Positions 8,146 to 17,400 of a DNA stretch of 64,000 nt are shown here, piece after piece. The stretch is taken from assembly GCF_011064615.1 (NCBI RefSeq), contig NZ_JAALJH010000039.1, forward strand, positions 1-64,000, written 5' to 3'. The position numbers and the translations under genes are program-made. The DNA comes from Aquisphaera insulae (GTDB lineage Bacteria; Planctomycetota; Planctomycetia; Isosphaerales; Isosphaeraceae). Below the pieces are notes generated by a model. That model made no database searches. It saw only the letters and a program-made list of their open reading frames with translations, and had not been told where the DNA came from. Numbering within the stretch: the first letter of the stretch is position 1; the number at the start of each line of letters is the position of its first letter.

Positions 8146-9138
8146 TCAGGGCAGCCTGGTGGCGACCCCGCGGGCCAGGGCGAGGGCCCCGTGCACGACC
8201 ACCTCCTCGCCGAGCTGGGCCGGCACGATGTCGAACGAGCCCCGGAACGGGGCGAAGACCTCGGCTTCCACGAGCCGTCGGATCGGCCTGAACCAGTGCT
8301 CCTCGCCGATGAGCGAGACGCCCCCGCCGAGGATGATCCGCCGCGGGGCCAGCAGCGCCACGGCCTGGCGCAGGGCGTGGGCGATCGCCCGCCGGGCCCG
8401 GTCGAGCACCCCGTCGGCGATCGGATCGCCCTCGCGGGCGGCGGTGGCGACGAGGTCCGCGGTGATCGCCCGAGGATCTCCCCCCGCCCTCTCCAGGACG
8501 TTCCAGGTGGGCAGGCCGGCCGCCTGACGCTCGACCGCCACGGAAGTGGCCCGCGCCGCGATCCCCCAACCGGACGCGATTGTCTCCAGCTCGGCCAGGG
8601 GCGAGCCAGTCGTCAAGACGTCCGGAATCTGAAGGTGGCCGATTTCCACGGCCCCGCGGCCGGCGCCCCGATAGATCGCCCCATCCAGGATGAGCGCGCC
8701 GCCGATCCCACTCCCGATGGTCAGATAGAGGAGCGGCGACGTCCCGACCCCGGCACCGAACAGGGCCTCGGCCAGCCCGGCGGTGTCCGCGTCGTTCTGG
8801 ACGGCGACGGCCGGGACGTCGAGGTTCGTGCGGATCCAGTCCGCCAGCGGGAAGTCGGCCCAGCCGCCGACCTGGAATGAAGTCGTCGGCCGCCCGCGGT
8901 CCACGTCAACCGGGCCGCCGAAGCCGACGCCCGCCGCGGCGACCTCGGCCGCGGATGTGCCCTCGGTGGCGAGCAGCTCGGAGTAGCTGTCCTTGATCTG
9001 GTCGAGGATGGCCGATGCGCCGTAGGCGGCGTCGATCCGCCTCCGCTCGAGGGCGAGGATCTTGCCATCGCCCCGACCGAGCCCGAGCTGGAGCTTCGTG
9101 CCGCCGATCTCGATTCCCAGCAACAAGCCGCTTGCCAT
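8146..9138 (-). CDS. ROK family sugar kinase-like protein
   Basis: A 330-residue protein of the ROK family (glucokinases, N-acetylhexosamine kinases and some regulators). The ATP phosphate loop GIEIGGTK is at 8-15, the catalytic aspartate is in QNDAD (D116), and IGSGIGG plus EIGH (165-168) follow. No DNA-binding N-terminal domain is present, so it is a kinase rather than a repressor. The usual zinc-binding cysteine cluster (CGxxGCxE) after EIGH is missing; the stretch runs through LTTGSPLAELETIASG instead. It starts three bases after the stop of the SIS gene, so the two are surely one operon. Together they suggest isomerisation and phosphorylation of a sugar; the sugar itself cannot be told. 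Confidence 0.85.
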   Translation of the reverse strand: MASGLLLGIEIGGTKLQLGLGRGDGKILALERRRIDAAYGASAILDQIKDSYSELLATEGTSAAEVAAAGVGFGGPVDVDRGRPTTSFQVGGWADFPLADWIRTNLDVPAVAVQNDADTAGLAEALFGAGVGTSPLLYLTIGSGIGGALILDGAIYRGAGRGAVEIGHLQIPDVLTTGSPLAELETIASGWGIAARATSVAVERQAAGLPTWNVLERAGGDPRAITADLVATAAREGDPIADGVLDRARRAIAHALRQAVALLAPRRIILGGGVSLIGEEHWFRPIRRLVEAEVFAPFRGSFDIVPAQLGEEVVVHGALALARGVATRLP

Positions 9139-9141
9139 GGG

Positions 9142-9753
9142 TCAGCGGGCCTTCGCGCCGTTCACCGTGACGGCCTTTTCCTTGAATCGGCGATGGAGAT
9201 CGTCGATCAGCCAGTGGAAGACGACCTGGTGGAGCGACTCCACGATTCCCATGTCGTCCACCGCGGCGTGCAGGCCGTGATGGGCCAGTTTCCGGAGCTT
9301 GCCGCCGCCGAACCCGGTGATTCCGACCGTCGTGATCCCGTGCTCATTGGCCCATTCGACCGCGCGGAGGATGTTCGGGCTGTTGCCCGAGCCGGAGATG
9401 GCCAGCAGCAGGTCCCCCGGCGAGGACAGGTTCTTGAGCTGCTCGAGGAAGATGCGGTCGTACCCCTCGTCGTTGGCCCAGGCCATGATCCCGGCCGTGT
9501 TGTCGGTCAGGCTCAGGACCTTGAGGCGCTTCTGATTTTCGAAGTCGCAGAGAGTGCACTTGGCGAGGTCCTCGCAGAGGTGCGAGGCGTTCGCGCCGGA
9601 GCCGCCGTTGCCGATGATGAAGACGAATCGGCCGGCGTCGTAGGCCTGTTCGATGAGCTCGCTGACCTTCTCCAGCTCCGTGGTATCCATCTTCTCGATC
9701 TCCTGGCAAACCAGCGCCAGGTAGTCCTTCGCCGACATCGTCGCACCGATCAT
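9142..9753 (-). CDS. SIS domain phosphosugar isomerase (GmhA-like)
   Basis: A 203-residue protein with a single SIS domain, similar in layout to D-sedoheptulose-7-phosphate isomerase (GmhA): phosphosugar loop IGNGGSGANASH at about 47-58, a LTDNTAG segment, and ISGSGNSPN for the second phosphate contact. GmhA-like enzymes feed heptose synthesis for lipopolysaccharide, but other SIS isomerases share these motifs. The start at 9753 has GGAAGGGG about eight bases upstream; an ATG at 9792 would add 13 residues. It is the first gene of a two-gene operon with the ROK kinase and is divergent from the glycosyltransferase gene, with a tandem 10-bp repeat in between. Confidence 0.82.
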   Translation of the reverse strand: MIGATMSAKDYLALVCQEIEKMDTTELEKVSELIEQAYDAGRFVFIIGNGGSGANASHLCEDLAKCTLCDFENQKRLKVLSLTDNTAGIMAWANDEGYDRIFLEQLKNLSSPGDLLLAISGSGNSPNILRAVEWANEHGITTVGITGFGGGKLRKLAHHGLHAAVDDMGIVESLHQVVFHWLIDDLHRRFKEKAVTVNGAKAR

Positions 9754-9783
9754 CGTCGCACCCCTTCCGGACCGGAAAGCACC

Positions 9784-9803
9784 ATCTTGCATGATCTTGC
9801 ATG
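9784..9803. repeat. Tandem 10-bp direct repeat in divergent promoter region
   Basis: The decamer ATCTTGCATG occurs twice in immediate succession (9784-9793 and 9794-9803). It lies 30 bases upstream of the SIS start and about 146 bases upstream of the glycosyltransferase start. A repeat of one helical turn in a divergent intergenic region fits a protein-binding site (inference). Confidence 0.5.
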
Positions 9804-9949
9804 CTTGGTTCGACCATCATAGCCGCCCCCGGCGGGGGCGTAAAGCGACGGGCCGGACCACGGACGAGGCTCCCGGAGGTCGCTTCGTCGGGTCGTTCGG
9901 TTAGAATCGATCGCCGGCCCGGAGCCGAGCGGGGAGTCGCGAACGTCGC

Positions 9950-12166
9950 ATGGTGGTCTTGTCGGGTATCCTGGCGAACGTCCTGCTGGCCGCCGGTGCC
10001 TGGTGGCTGGTTCGCGGCGGGTTGCGGCTGACGCGTCGGCTCGACGCAGGGCTTGGCGCGGCGATGATCGCCTTTGCCTGGGTGGTGCTCGGCATGGAAG
10101 TGCTCGGCACCCTGGGCTGGCTCCGGCCCGCCGGGATTCTCGGCTGGTCGGGGCTGCTCGCCGCGGGCGGCCTCCTGATCCGGCGACGCCGGGCCCTGGT
10201 GCCCGCCATCGAGACAGACCCGGGTGCCCCCCCAGCCGTCTGGCGGATCCACGCCATCCTGGCGATCGGCCTGACGCTCTGGGCCTGCGCCGTCCTTTGC
10301 GCCTCGTCGCTCCTGTTGCCCGTGAAGGTCATGAGCGACGCGCCGATCTACCACCTCTATTTCGCGGTTCGCTGGTGGAAGGCCGGGCAGCTCTTCCTGG
10401 TCCCCGTCCCCTTCGGCGAGAATGCCGCGACCTATTTCCCGGCCAACGGCGACCTCTGGTTCACCTGGCTGACCATCGCCTGGGGAGGAGACCGGCTCGC
10501 CCGGGTCGGGCAGGCCCCTTTCCTCGTCATCGCCGCGCTCGCCAGCTTCGCCATCGCGAGGCGTCTTGGCGCCGGCCGCGACAATTCGGCCGTCGCGGCC
10601 TGCTGGTTCGTCACGTCCACGCCGTTCCTCATCTTCTCGTTCGAGGCCAACGTGGACACGATCTTCATCGCGTCCTACCTGTGCGCGATTGGCTTCTTCG
10701 CGCAGGCGGCCTTCGAGGACGAGGGACGGGCGGGCCGGCTTGGTCTGGCCGGCCTGGCCGCGGGGCTCGCGCTGGGGACGAAATCGGTGGGTATCGTCTT
10801 CGTGACCCCGGTGATCGTTCTGGCGATGGGAGCGGTCCTGATCAAGGTCCGACCGATGAGCCATGCTCTCGGGCTGGCCGGCGTGATCGGGCTGACGGCC
10901 CTGGCGGGCTGCGGTTACTGGTACGGCCGCAACTGGCTCGTCACCGGCAATCCGATCTACCCCCTGACGGTAAAGGCCCTCGGGAGGACCGTCTTCCCGG
11001 GTGCCTACGACGCGGCCGCGATGCGGAGGAGCATTTACTACATACCTCGAGAAGACCTGCGAGCATTCGGCGACATCATGCTCGCGGTCCTCGATCCCAG
11101 GATGGCCCCGGTCTGGTTGGCCGCTATCCTCGGAGCCTGGCATTGGCGAGGAACGGTCCTCCGAGAGTCAATCCTCCGAGACCGATGGACGTGGGTCATA
11201 TCCGGGCTGGCCGTGCTCAACGTGGCCCTCTACTGGCTCTTCATCCCCTACCGGACCCAGCAACGATTCATGCTCCAGGCGCTCGGGCTGGCGGCCGCGC
11301 CGCTCGCCCGCACGTTCGACCGCAAGCCTGCGATCCTCGGGCCGCTCGGCGTGATCCTGCTGGCCTTCCATCTGCTCACGCCCTTGACGTGGCCGATCGC
11401 ACTCCGCGACGCGGACATCCCCTGGGACATGTCGCCGTTCATCCCGAATTCGATCGAGGGCCCCTTGCGGGTGCTCGAAGTCGCGGAGGAGCCGGGCCGG
11501 ATTTTCATCCGTCCGGCCCCCTTGATGATGCTCGTCCTTTCTGCCCTGACCGCCTGCTGCGCGGGGATTGTCGCATGGGGGGCGGCGCGGTCAAGGCCCG
11601 CGATGGCCGCCGCGGCCGCGGCCGGTTTGGTCGCCTCCTCGGCGTTCGGAACGGGCGCGATCGGTGTCGACTCTCGCCTCCTCGTCTACCCGGGGTTTCG
11701 CGATTTCTATGCCGGCTGGATGAACCTCGAGGGCCGCTCCGGGCCGGATGGGTCACGGATAGCCTATGCGGGGACCAACATCCCCTATTACCTCTTCGGC
11801 GCCGGCCTGCGCAACGAGGTCCTCTACGTGAACGTGGACCGGCATCGGGACTGGCTGCTCCACGATTATCAATGCGAAGCCACCGCGAGGGGAGAATCGT
11901 CCTGGCCCAGCTCTCGTCCCGGCTGGGATCGGGCGAATCCGGATTATGACGCCTGGCTGGCGAACCTGGACGCTCTCCGGATCCAGCTCCTGGTGGTCAC
12001 CCGGGTCAATGCCGGGGAGGGTCCGCATAACATCGCGGACGCGGAGCACTTCCCCATGGAGCGAGTCTGGGCCGACCGGCATCCGGAGCGGTTCGAACCC
12101 CTGTACGGCCCATCGGAACGGGACGGGTTCTTCCGGATTTACCGGCTTCGACCGGCGTCGCGTTGA
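9950..12166 (+). CDS. Polytopic membrane glycosyltransferase (GT-C type, PMT/ArnT-like)
   Basis: A 738-residue protein with about 11-12 hydrophobic segments and a C-terminal soluble part. The first loop after an early membrane segment holds SDAPIYHLYFAVRWWKAG, in the place where GT-C enzymes carry acidic catalytic residues. Such enzymes move sugars from polyprenyl-phosphate donors onto proteins or lipids on the outer face of the membrane. The C-terminal 150 residues (IPYYLFGAGLRN onward) are soluble and resemble the tail of planctomycete family members. A TAGAAT hexamer at 9902-9907 could be its -10 box, though no clear -35 precedes it. It is divergent from a phosphosugar isomerase/kinase operon, so both may serve cell-surface glycan synthesis (inference). 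Confidence 0.72.
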   Translation: MVVLSGILANVLLAAGAWWLVRGGLRLTRRLDAGLGAAMIAFAWVVLGMEVLGTLGWLRPAGILGWSGLLAAGGLLIRRRRALVPAIETDPGAPPAVWRIHAILAIGLTLWACAVLCASSLLLPVKVMSDAPIYHLYFAVRWWKAGQLFLVPVPFGENAATYFPANGDLWFTWLTIAWGGDRLARVGQAPFLVIAALASFAIARRLGAGRDNSAVAACWFVTSTPFLIFSFEANVDTIFIASYLCAIGFFAQAAFEDEGRAGRLGLAGLAAGLALGTKSVGIVFVTPVIVLAMGAVLIKVRPMSHALGLAGVIGLTALAGCGYWYGRNWLVTGNPIYPLTVKALGRTVFPGAYDAAAMRRSIYYIPREDLRAFGDIMLAVLDPRMAPVWLAAILGAWHWRGTVLRESILRDRWTWVISGLAVLNVALYWLFIPYRTQQRFMLQALGLAAAPLARTFDRKPAILGPLGVILLAFHLLTPLTWPIALRDADIPWDMSPFIPNSIEGPLRVLEVAEEPGRIFIRPAPLMMLVLSALTACCAGIVAWGAARSRPAMAAAAAAGLVASSAFGTGAIGVDSRLLVYPGFRDFYAGWMNLEGRSGPDGSRIAYAGTNIPYYLFGAGLRNEVLYVNVDRHRDWLLHDYQCEATARGESSWPSSRPGWDRANPDYDAWLANLDALRIQLLVVTRVNAGEGPHNIADAEHFPMERVWADRHPERFEPLYGPSERDGFFRIYRLRPASR

Positions 12167-12309
12167 GAAAATTCCCGGGGCCGCACGGATTTCCTCACGC
12201 GACGGCACTCATGTCTCAGGAAGGGCGAGTCCCACGAGGCCCGTTACGGCCTCTCCCCGGAGGTTCTCGCCGCTCGACCCGATCAACCGTTCGGATGGGA
12301 GCACCCGGC

Positions 12310-14220
12310 ATGCGTCTGACTCTCCGCACCCTGCTCGCCTGGCTCGACGACACCTTGCCCCCGTCCCAGGTCCGGGAGATCGGCAAGCAGGTGTCGAGTT
12401 CTCCTTTCGCCCGGGAGCTCGTCGACCGGATCCATCGCGTCACCCGCCAGCGTCGCTACACGGTGCCCGGGAAGTCGGGTCCGGAGGCCACGGATCCGAA
12501 CGTCGTGGCCGGTTATGTCGACAACGACCTCGAGCCCGATCAGGTGGCCGAGTACGAGAAGAAGTGCCTGACGTCGGACGTCAATCTCGCCGAGGTGGCC
12601 GCGGTCCATCAGATCCTCAGCCTCCTGGGCCAGAAGGTCCACGTCCCGGCCGACGTGAAGTCGCGGATGTACTTCCTGGTGAAGGGGCGCGAGTCGATCG
12701 TGCCGCCCAGGGCCAACGGCGTGGCCGAACGCCCCAGCGAGCCCGTGACCAGGCCCATCCAGCCATGGGTCGCGCCCGAGCCTCCGAAGCGTCACTGGGT
12801 CGAGCGTTTCGGCCCGGCGGCGGCCTGCGTGGGCCTGATCGGCCTGCTGAGCTGGTCCGCCTACCTGAGCCTCGGCCCGTCGAGCGATCAGGGGGTGGCT
12901 TCGCCGCCCGCTCCGGTTGCGATCGAGGGGCCCGCCGCTCCCAAACCGGCCGCGGTCCCGGCCAAGGCTCCACCGGTCGAGGAGACGGTCGAGGCGGAGG
13001 CTCCCGCCCCCGATACGCGCAAGCCGGATGTCCCGGCGGAGAAGTCGGGACCGGCGGAACCGACCAAGACGGCGTCTCCCGCGTCAACGCCGACGGCCGT
13101 ACCCCCCGGCGCGATCGGTGTCGTCGAGAAGTCCGATGGGCTGCTGCTCCGATTCGACGCGGACAAGCAGTCCTGGGAGAAGCTCGCGGCCGGGGCCTCG
13201 CTCAATGGTGGTGACCGCGTGCTTTGCCTCGCGCCCTTCCGGTCCCGGCTGGTGATCGGTAAGTCCCCGGTGACGCTCCTGGGCGAGACCGAGATTCGGC
13301 TCACGGGGAAGGCCGTCGCCGATCCCGTCTCCCTGGACCTTGCCGAGGGGAAGGTCGTGGTGGAGCCCGGCGAGGGGGCGACTCCGTTGCGGGTCGAGTT
13401 TGCAGGGCATACGGCCACGATCGCTCGCCCGTCGCGCGGGGTCGTTGGCCTGGAACGACGATCGGCCTGGGCCTTCGGCCATCGGCCGGAGGCCGCCGCG
13501 GCCCTGGCGATCTTCTCCTCCGAGGGGGACGCGTCGGCCACGATCGGCGCCTCCACTCAGGGGCTGAGCGGCCCCGGTCAGCTCGTCGCCGACGCCTCGG
13601 GGACGATCCACGCGGTCGCCGACAAGGCGATGCCCGAATGGTTGACCGCGTCCGATCCGTCCCTGAAGGACCAGAAGCTGGCGGAGCAGTTCAACGCCAG
13701 GTTCGCCGCGGATCGGCCCGCCCTTTCCGATATCGTCGTCCTCACGGAGGATGAGTCGCCGGTGGTCCGGAAGTTCGCGATCCAGGGTCTCAAGGCCATG
13801 GGCGACCTGTCCCTCCTGATGCCCATCCTCGGCAAGAATGACCCGGGCGCCCGGCAGGGCGCCGTGGCCGCCTTGCGAAGTTACATCGGCCTTGGTCCCG
13901 AGGCGCTCCGCCATCTCCGTCAAGCACTCGACGAGGAGTTCGGCCCGGAGGTGGGCCAGGTCGCCGAGTCGCTCCTCGTCGGGCGAACGCCCCCGGATAG
14001 CCCTCAACCGGAGGCCCTCAAGCGGCTGGTGGACCTCCTCTCCCCGCGGGACCAACCGCTCGTCATCCGCAGCCTGGCCCTCGATAACCTCATGACGATC
14101 ACAGGCCGGGGCGATCAGGGCTACGATCCCGACAAGGCCGATGAAAAGGGTTACAACGCCTGGAAGACCCTGTCGGCACGGGGCGAGCTAAAGCCCGCCG
14201 CCGCGAAGAAGGGGGACTGA
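12310..14220 (+). CDS. Single-pass membrane protein with anti-sigma-like, FecR-like and HEAT-like parts
   Basis: A 636-residue protein. The cytoplasmic N-terminus has two units resembling anti-sigma helical domains, LLAWLDDTLPPSQVREIGK and VAGYVDNDLEPDQVAEYEKK, neither with the zinc-binding His/Cys residues. A membrane segment (about 167-190) is followed by a Pro/Ala linker (191-270), a region at about 275-440 with FecR-like beta pattern (DRVLCLAPFRSRLVIG, LAEGKVVVEPGEG), and a C-terminal helical part with HEAT-like repeats (about 455-636). The ATG at 12310 was preferred because GGGAG lies just upstream and the helical domain begins there; the open frame runs back to 12163. Two very large envelope proteins follow on the same strand. 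A role in sensing envelope state is inference. Confidence 0.7.
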   Translation: MRLTLRTLLAWLDDTLPPSQVREIGKQVSSSPFARELVDRIHRVTRQRRYTVPGKSGPEATDPNVVAGYVDNDLEPDQVAEYEKKCLTSDVNLAEVAAVHQILSLLGQKVHVPADVKSRMYFLVKGRESIVPPRANGVAERPSEPVTRPIQPWVAPEPPKRHWVERFGPAAACVGLIGLLSWSAYLSLGPSSDQGVASPPAPVAIEGPAAPKPAAVPAKAPPVEETVEAEAPAPDTRKPDVPAEKSGPAEPTKTASPASTPTAVPPGAIGVVEKSDGLLLRFDADKQSWEKLAAGASLNGGDRVLCLAPFRSRLVIGKSPVTLLGETEIRLTGKAVADPVSLDLAEGKVVVEPGEGATPLRVEFAGHTATIARPSRGVVGLERRSAWAFGHRPEAAAALAIFSSEGDASATIGASTQGLSGPGQLVADASGTIHAVADKAMPEWLTASDPSLKDQKLAEQFNARFAADRPALSDIVVLTEDESPVVRKFAIQGLKAMGDLSLLMPILGKNDPGARQGAVAALRSYIGLGPEALRHLRQALDEEFGPEVGQVAESLLVGRTPPDSPQPEALKRLVDLLSPRDQPLVIRSLALDNLMTITGRGDQGYDPDKADEKGYNAWKTLSARGELKPAAAKKGD

Positions 14221-14444
14221 TCCGGGTCACGGCCGGGGCAACGCCCCTCAGCGCTTTCGCAATCCGCAAAGGCTACCGGCCCGGTTGGATCTTCGGCCTG
14301 GCGCGTGATATGATTCGTCCGGAGGCCGGCGAGAACCTCGACCCGTCTTGCGCCGGCCCCATCGTGAGCCGTGGGAAGCCACCGACCACGACGGGCCGGC
14401 CGCCCTGGGCTGCCGCGTGGGGTCCTTTCAGAAGGTTCGGCACC

Positions 14445-17400
14445 TTGACTCGCATCGGCTGGCTCGCGGCGGTACTGGCTGGGCTTGCCCTGTCGCAAGA
14501 CGGTGCTCCGGCGGCCCTGGGACAGGCCATCCCCTCCCCGCCGGGGAGTCCCGGCGCGGCCGCCCGAACCGCCCCACCGTCCGCCGACGTTCCCGCCGCC
14601 CCGGCCCCCGGTGCCGGGCGTCTCCCCGATGAATTCGTCATCTTCAACAACGTGGGGGATTTCGCCGACTTCCTGAAGCGGATCAACCAGCCCGATTGGA
14701 TCTTCACGCGGCCGGGAGAGAAGGCAGCCCCGCCCACGGGCGTCCCCGCGGGCGTGCCGGGGGCAAAGCCATTCGTCGTCAATCGCGTCGCCATTCGAGG
14801 CAAGGTGGACGGGGACGTCGCCTCGCTCCGGCTCGAGCTGGACCTGGAGCTCCTCGAGCGCACGGAAGCCTGGATCCCCCTGGGGATCCGCAGCCAGATC
14901 GTGACGTCGGCGAGGGAACACGACCAGGAGCTGGAGCTGCAGGGGGGCGGCGAAGGGCGGTGGAATGTTCGCCTTCGCGGGGCCGGACGTCATCACCTCG
15001 ACGTCTCGCTGGAACGTCCGGTCCGAATCAGCCCGGATCGGAACCATCTCGAGATCGCGATCCCCGAGGCTTCGTCCACCTATCTCGAGCTGGACGTCCC
15101 CCAGGCGATCCGGGACGTGTCCGTCGGCCCCGGCGAGTCGATCGTGGCCGCCCCGCTCCCCGAGGGCAAGGCGACCCGATTGACGGCCCACCTCTCGCCC
15201 CGTTCGATGCTGAGCCTCTCGTGGACCAACCAGGCGGGGGCCGGGAGCCCGCTGCCCCCCCTGCTGACCGCCCAGGTCGAGATGTCGATCGACGCCGACG
15301 CCGAGTCCGTGACGACCCAGTCCACCTGGGCAATCCGCTGCGTGCGGGGGCAGGCACGCAGGCTGCAGATCCAGCTCGATCCCGCGGATGTGGCGCGCCA
15401 GGTCAAGCTCGACGATCAGTTCATCCCGGCCGACATCGAGTCCAACGTCCTGACGATCCCGCTCGGAGAGCCGCTCCGCCCGGGCGACTCCCGCCGGCTC
15501 TTCATGGAGATCCGCCGCGGCTTCCCGCGGGGAGGGCCGCGGACGTTCCTCTTCAAGGGCTTCGCGCTGGAGGCCGCGGCCGAGCAGACCGGGGCCATCG
15601 GCGTCACCCAGGCCGCGAACCTCTGGCTGAACGACGCCGGCTCGCAGGGGCTCCGGCGGATCGATCCTCGCGAGCTTCCCTCCGACCTCCGGACCAAGCC
15701 GCGGACGTGCATGGCGTTCCAGTTCCTCGACCAGCCCTTCAAGCTGTCGCTGTCGGTGGAGGATGCGCCGCCGCTCCTGCGTGCGACGGCCGCCACGCGG
15801 ATCATCCTCGATGGCGAGACGGCCCGCTCGGAGACCACCCTGGACATCCAGCGGGTGCGCGGCCGGCCCTTCGAGGTGGTGGTCGCCGTCCCGCCCGGGC
15901 TCGAGCTGACCTCCGCCGGCCCCGCGGAACTCGTGGAGTCGGTGGCCACCGTACCGGCCGCCCCGACGACCGCCGTAGCGGCCTCCCCGCCGACCGCGGC
16001 GCCGGTCCCCGCCGGCACGGGAGCCGCCGTCGCCGCCAGGCCGGCCGCGGACGGGAAGCTCGCACGGATCCGCCTGACGGCGGTCGCCCGCGATCAGCCG
16101 ACGTTCGCGATCAAGCTCGCCGGCGTGCAGAAGGTGGCCGTCGACGGCGACGCGAGCCTGGCCCTGTTCACGCTCAAAGAAGGAGCACAGGCGGGAGGGA
16201 CCGTCGCCGTGCTGGCCTCCCGGAACGTCACGTTCGATCCCACCTCCGTCCCTTCGGAGTCGGACGGCGTCGATCAGGCCAGCTTCCGGAGGCTCGTCGG
16301 CGAGGAGCGAGCCGCGGCGGTCGCCGGGCTGACCGGCGGCGGACGGGTCCCCGTGGCCGTCCTGCAATCCCAGTCCAGCCCTCCATTGCTCCGCGGCCGG
16401 CTCCGCCGCCATCGCCCGGAGATCTCGGAGGACATCAAGCTCGCCGCCCGCGTCCAGGAGGGTTCGCTCGAGATCCGCCAGGAGACCGCGATCGACGTCC
16501 GTTACGCTTCGATCCGCGAGCTGTTCGTCCGCGTCCCCGTCCTCCGTCGCGACCAGTGGCAGGTGAAGGGGCGATCGTCGATCACCGTCACCGAGGCGGA
16601 ACCCGCCGCCGACGCCGCCTCGACGAGATATCGCCTCGCCCTCGACCCGCCGATCGAGTCCGCCGCCACCCTGACGTTCACCCTGCGGCGGCCCTTGACG
16701 ATCCCCGAGGGCGAATCGGCGGCCCGGGGGGCCGTCGACTGGGTCCGGATCGAGCAGGCGACCACGACCGGGGTGGTCGTCGAGTTGAGCCCGGCGCCGG
16801 GGATCTCGACCGAGGTCGAGGCGGCCGGCTGGGAATCGGCCGACGGCGGCGCGGTCGCCACGGGAGGCTCGAGGACCTATCGTCGCACCACGGCCGAGGC
16901 CGGCCTCGGCCTCCCGTTCGCGGCCGGAACGATCAGGAAGGCGGCGCTCCCCGCGCTCGTCGCTCCTCGAATGCTGCTTCGGACCTGGGACGGCCCCGAC
17001 GGCGGCTCCAGGACCGAGGCGTGGTATGTGATCGAGACCCATCCCGGATATGCCGAGCTTTCCCTCCCCCCGGCCGCGCAGTGGATCCGGGCGAGGATCG
17101 ACGGCCGCGTGGCGGAGCAGGTGGAGCGGACCGCCCAGGGCGACGGCTACCGCATCGACTTTCCGCTCGATTCGCGCGGCCGGCCGGTCCTGCTCGACAT
17201 CGAATATCAAGCGGCCGCGGGGCCCTCGGGCCGCGACTGGTCCCCGCCGGAGCTGCGCGGGGGGGCCGTCGTGATGCAGTCCCTCTGGGAGATCCGGACG
17301 CCCTGGAACCAGGCGGTCGTCGGCGTCCCCCGCGGCTGGGGGGACGAGAATCAGTGGTTCTGGGACGTTTACGTCTGGAAGCGAAAGCCGAGGAGGCCGT

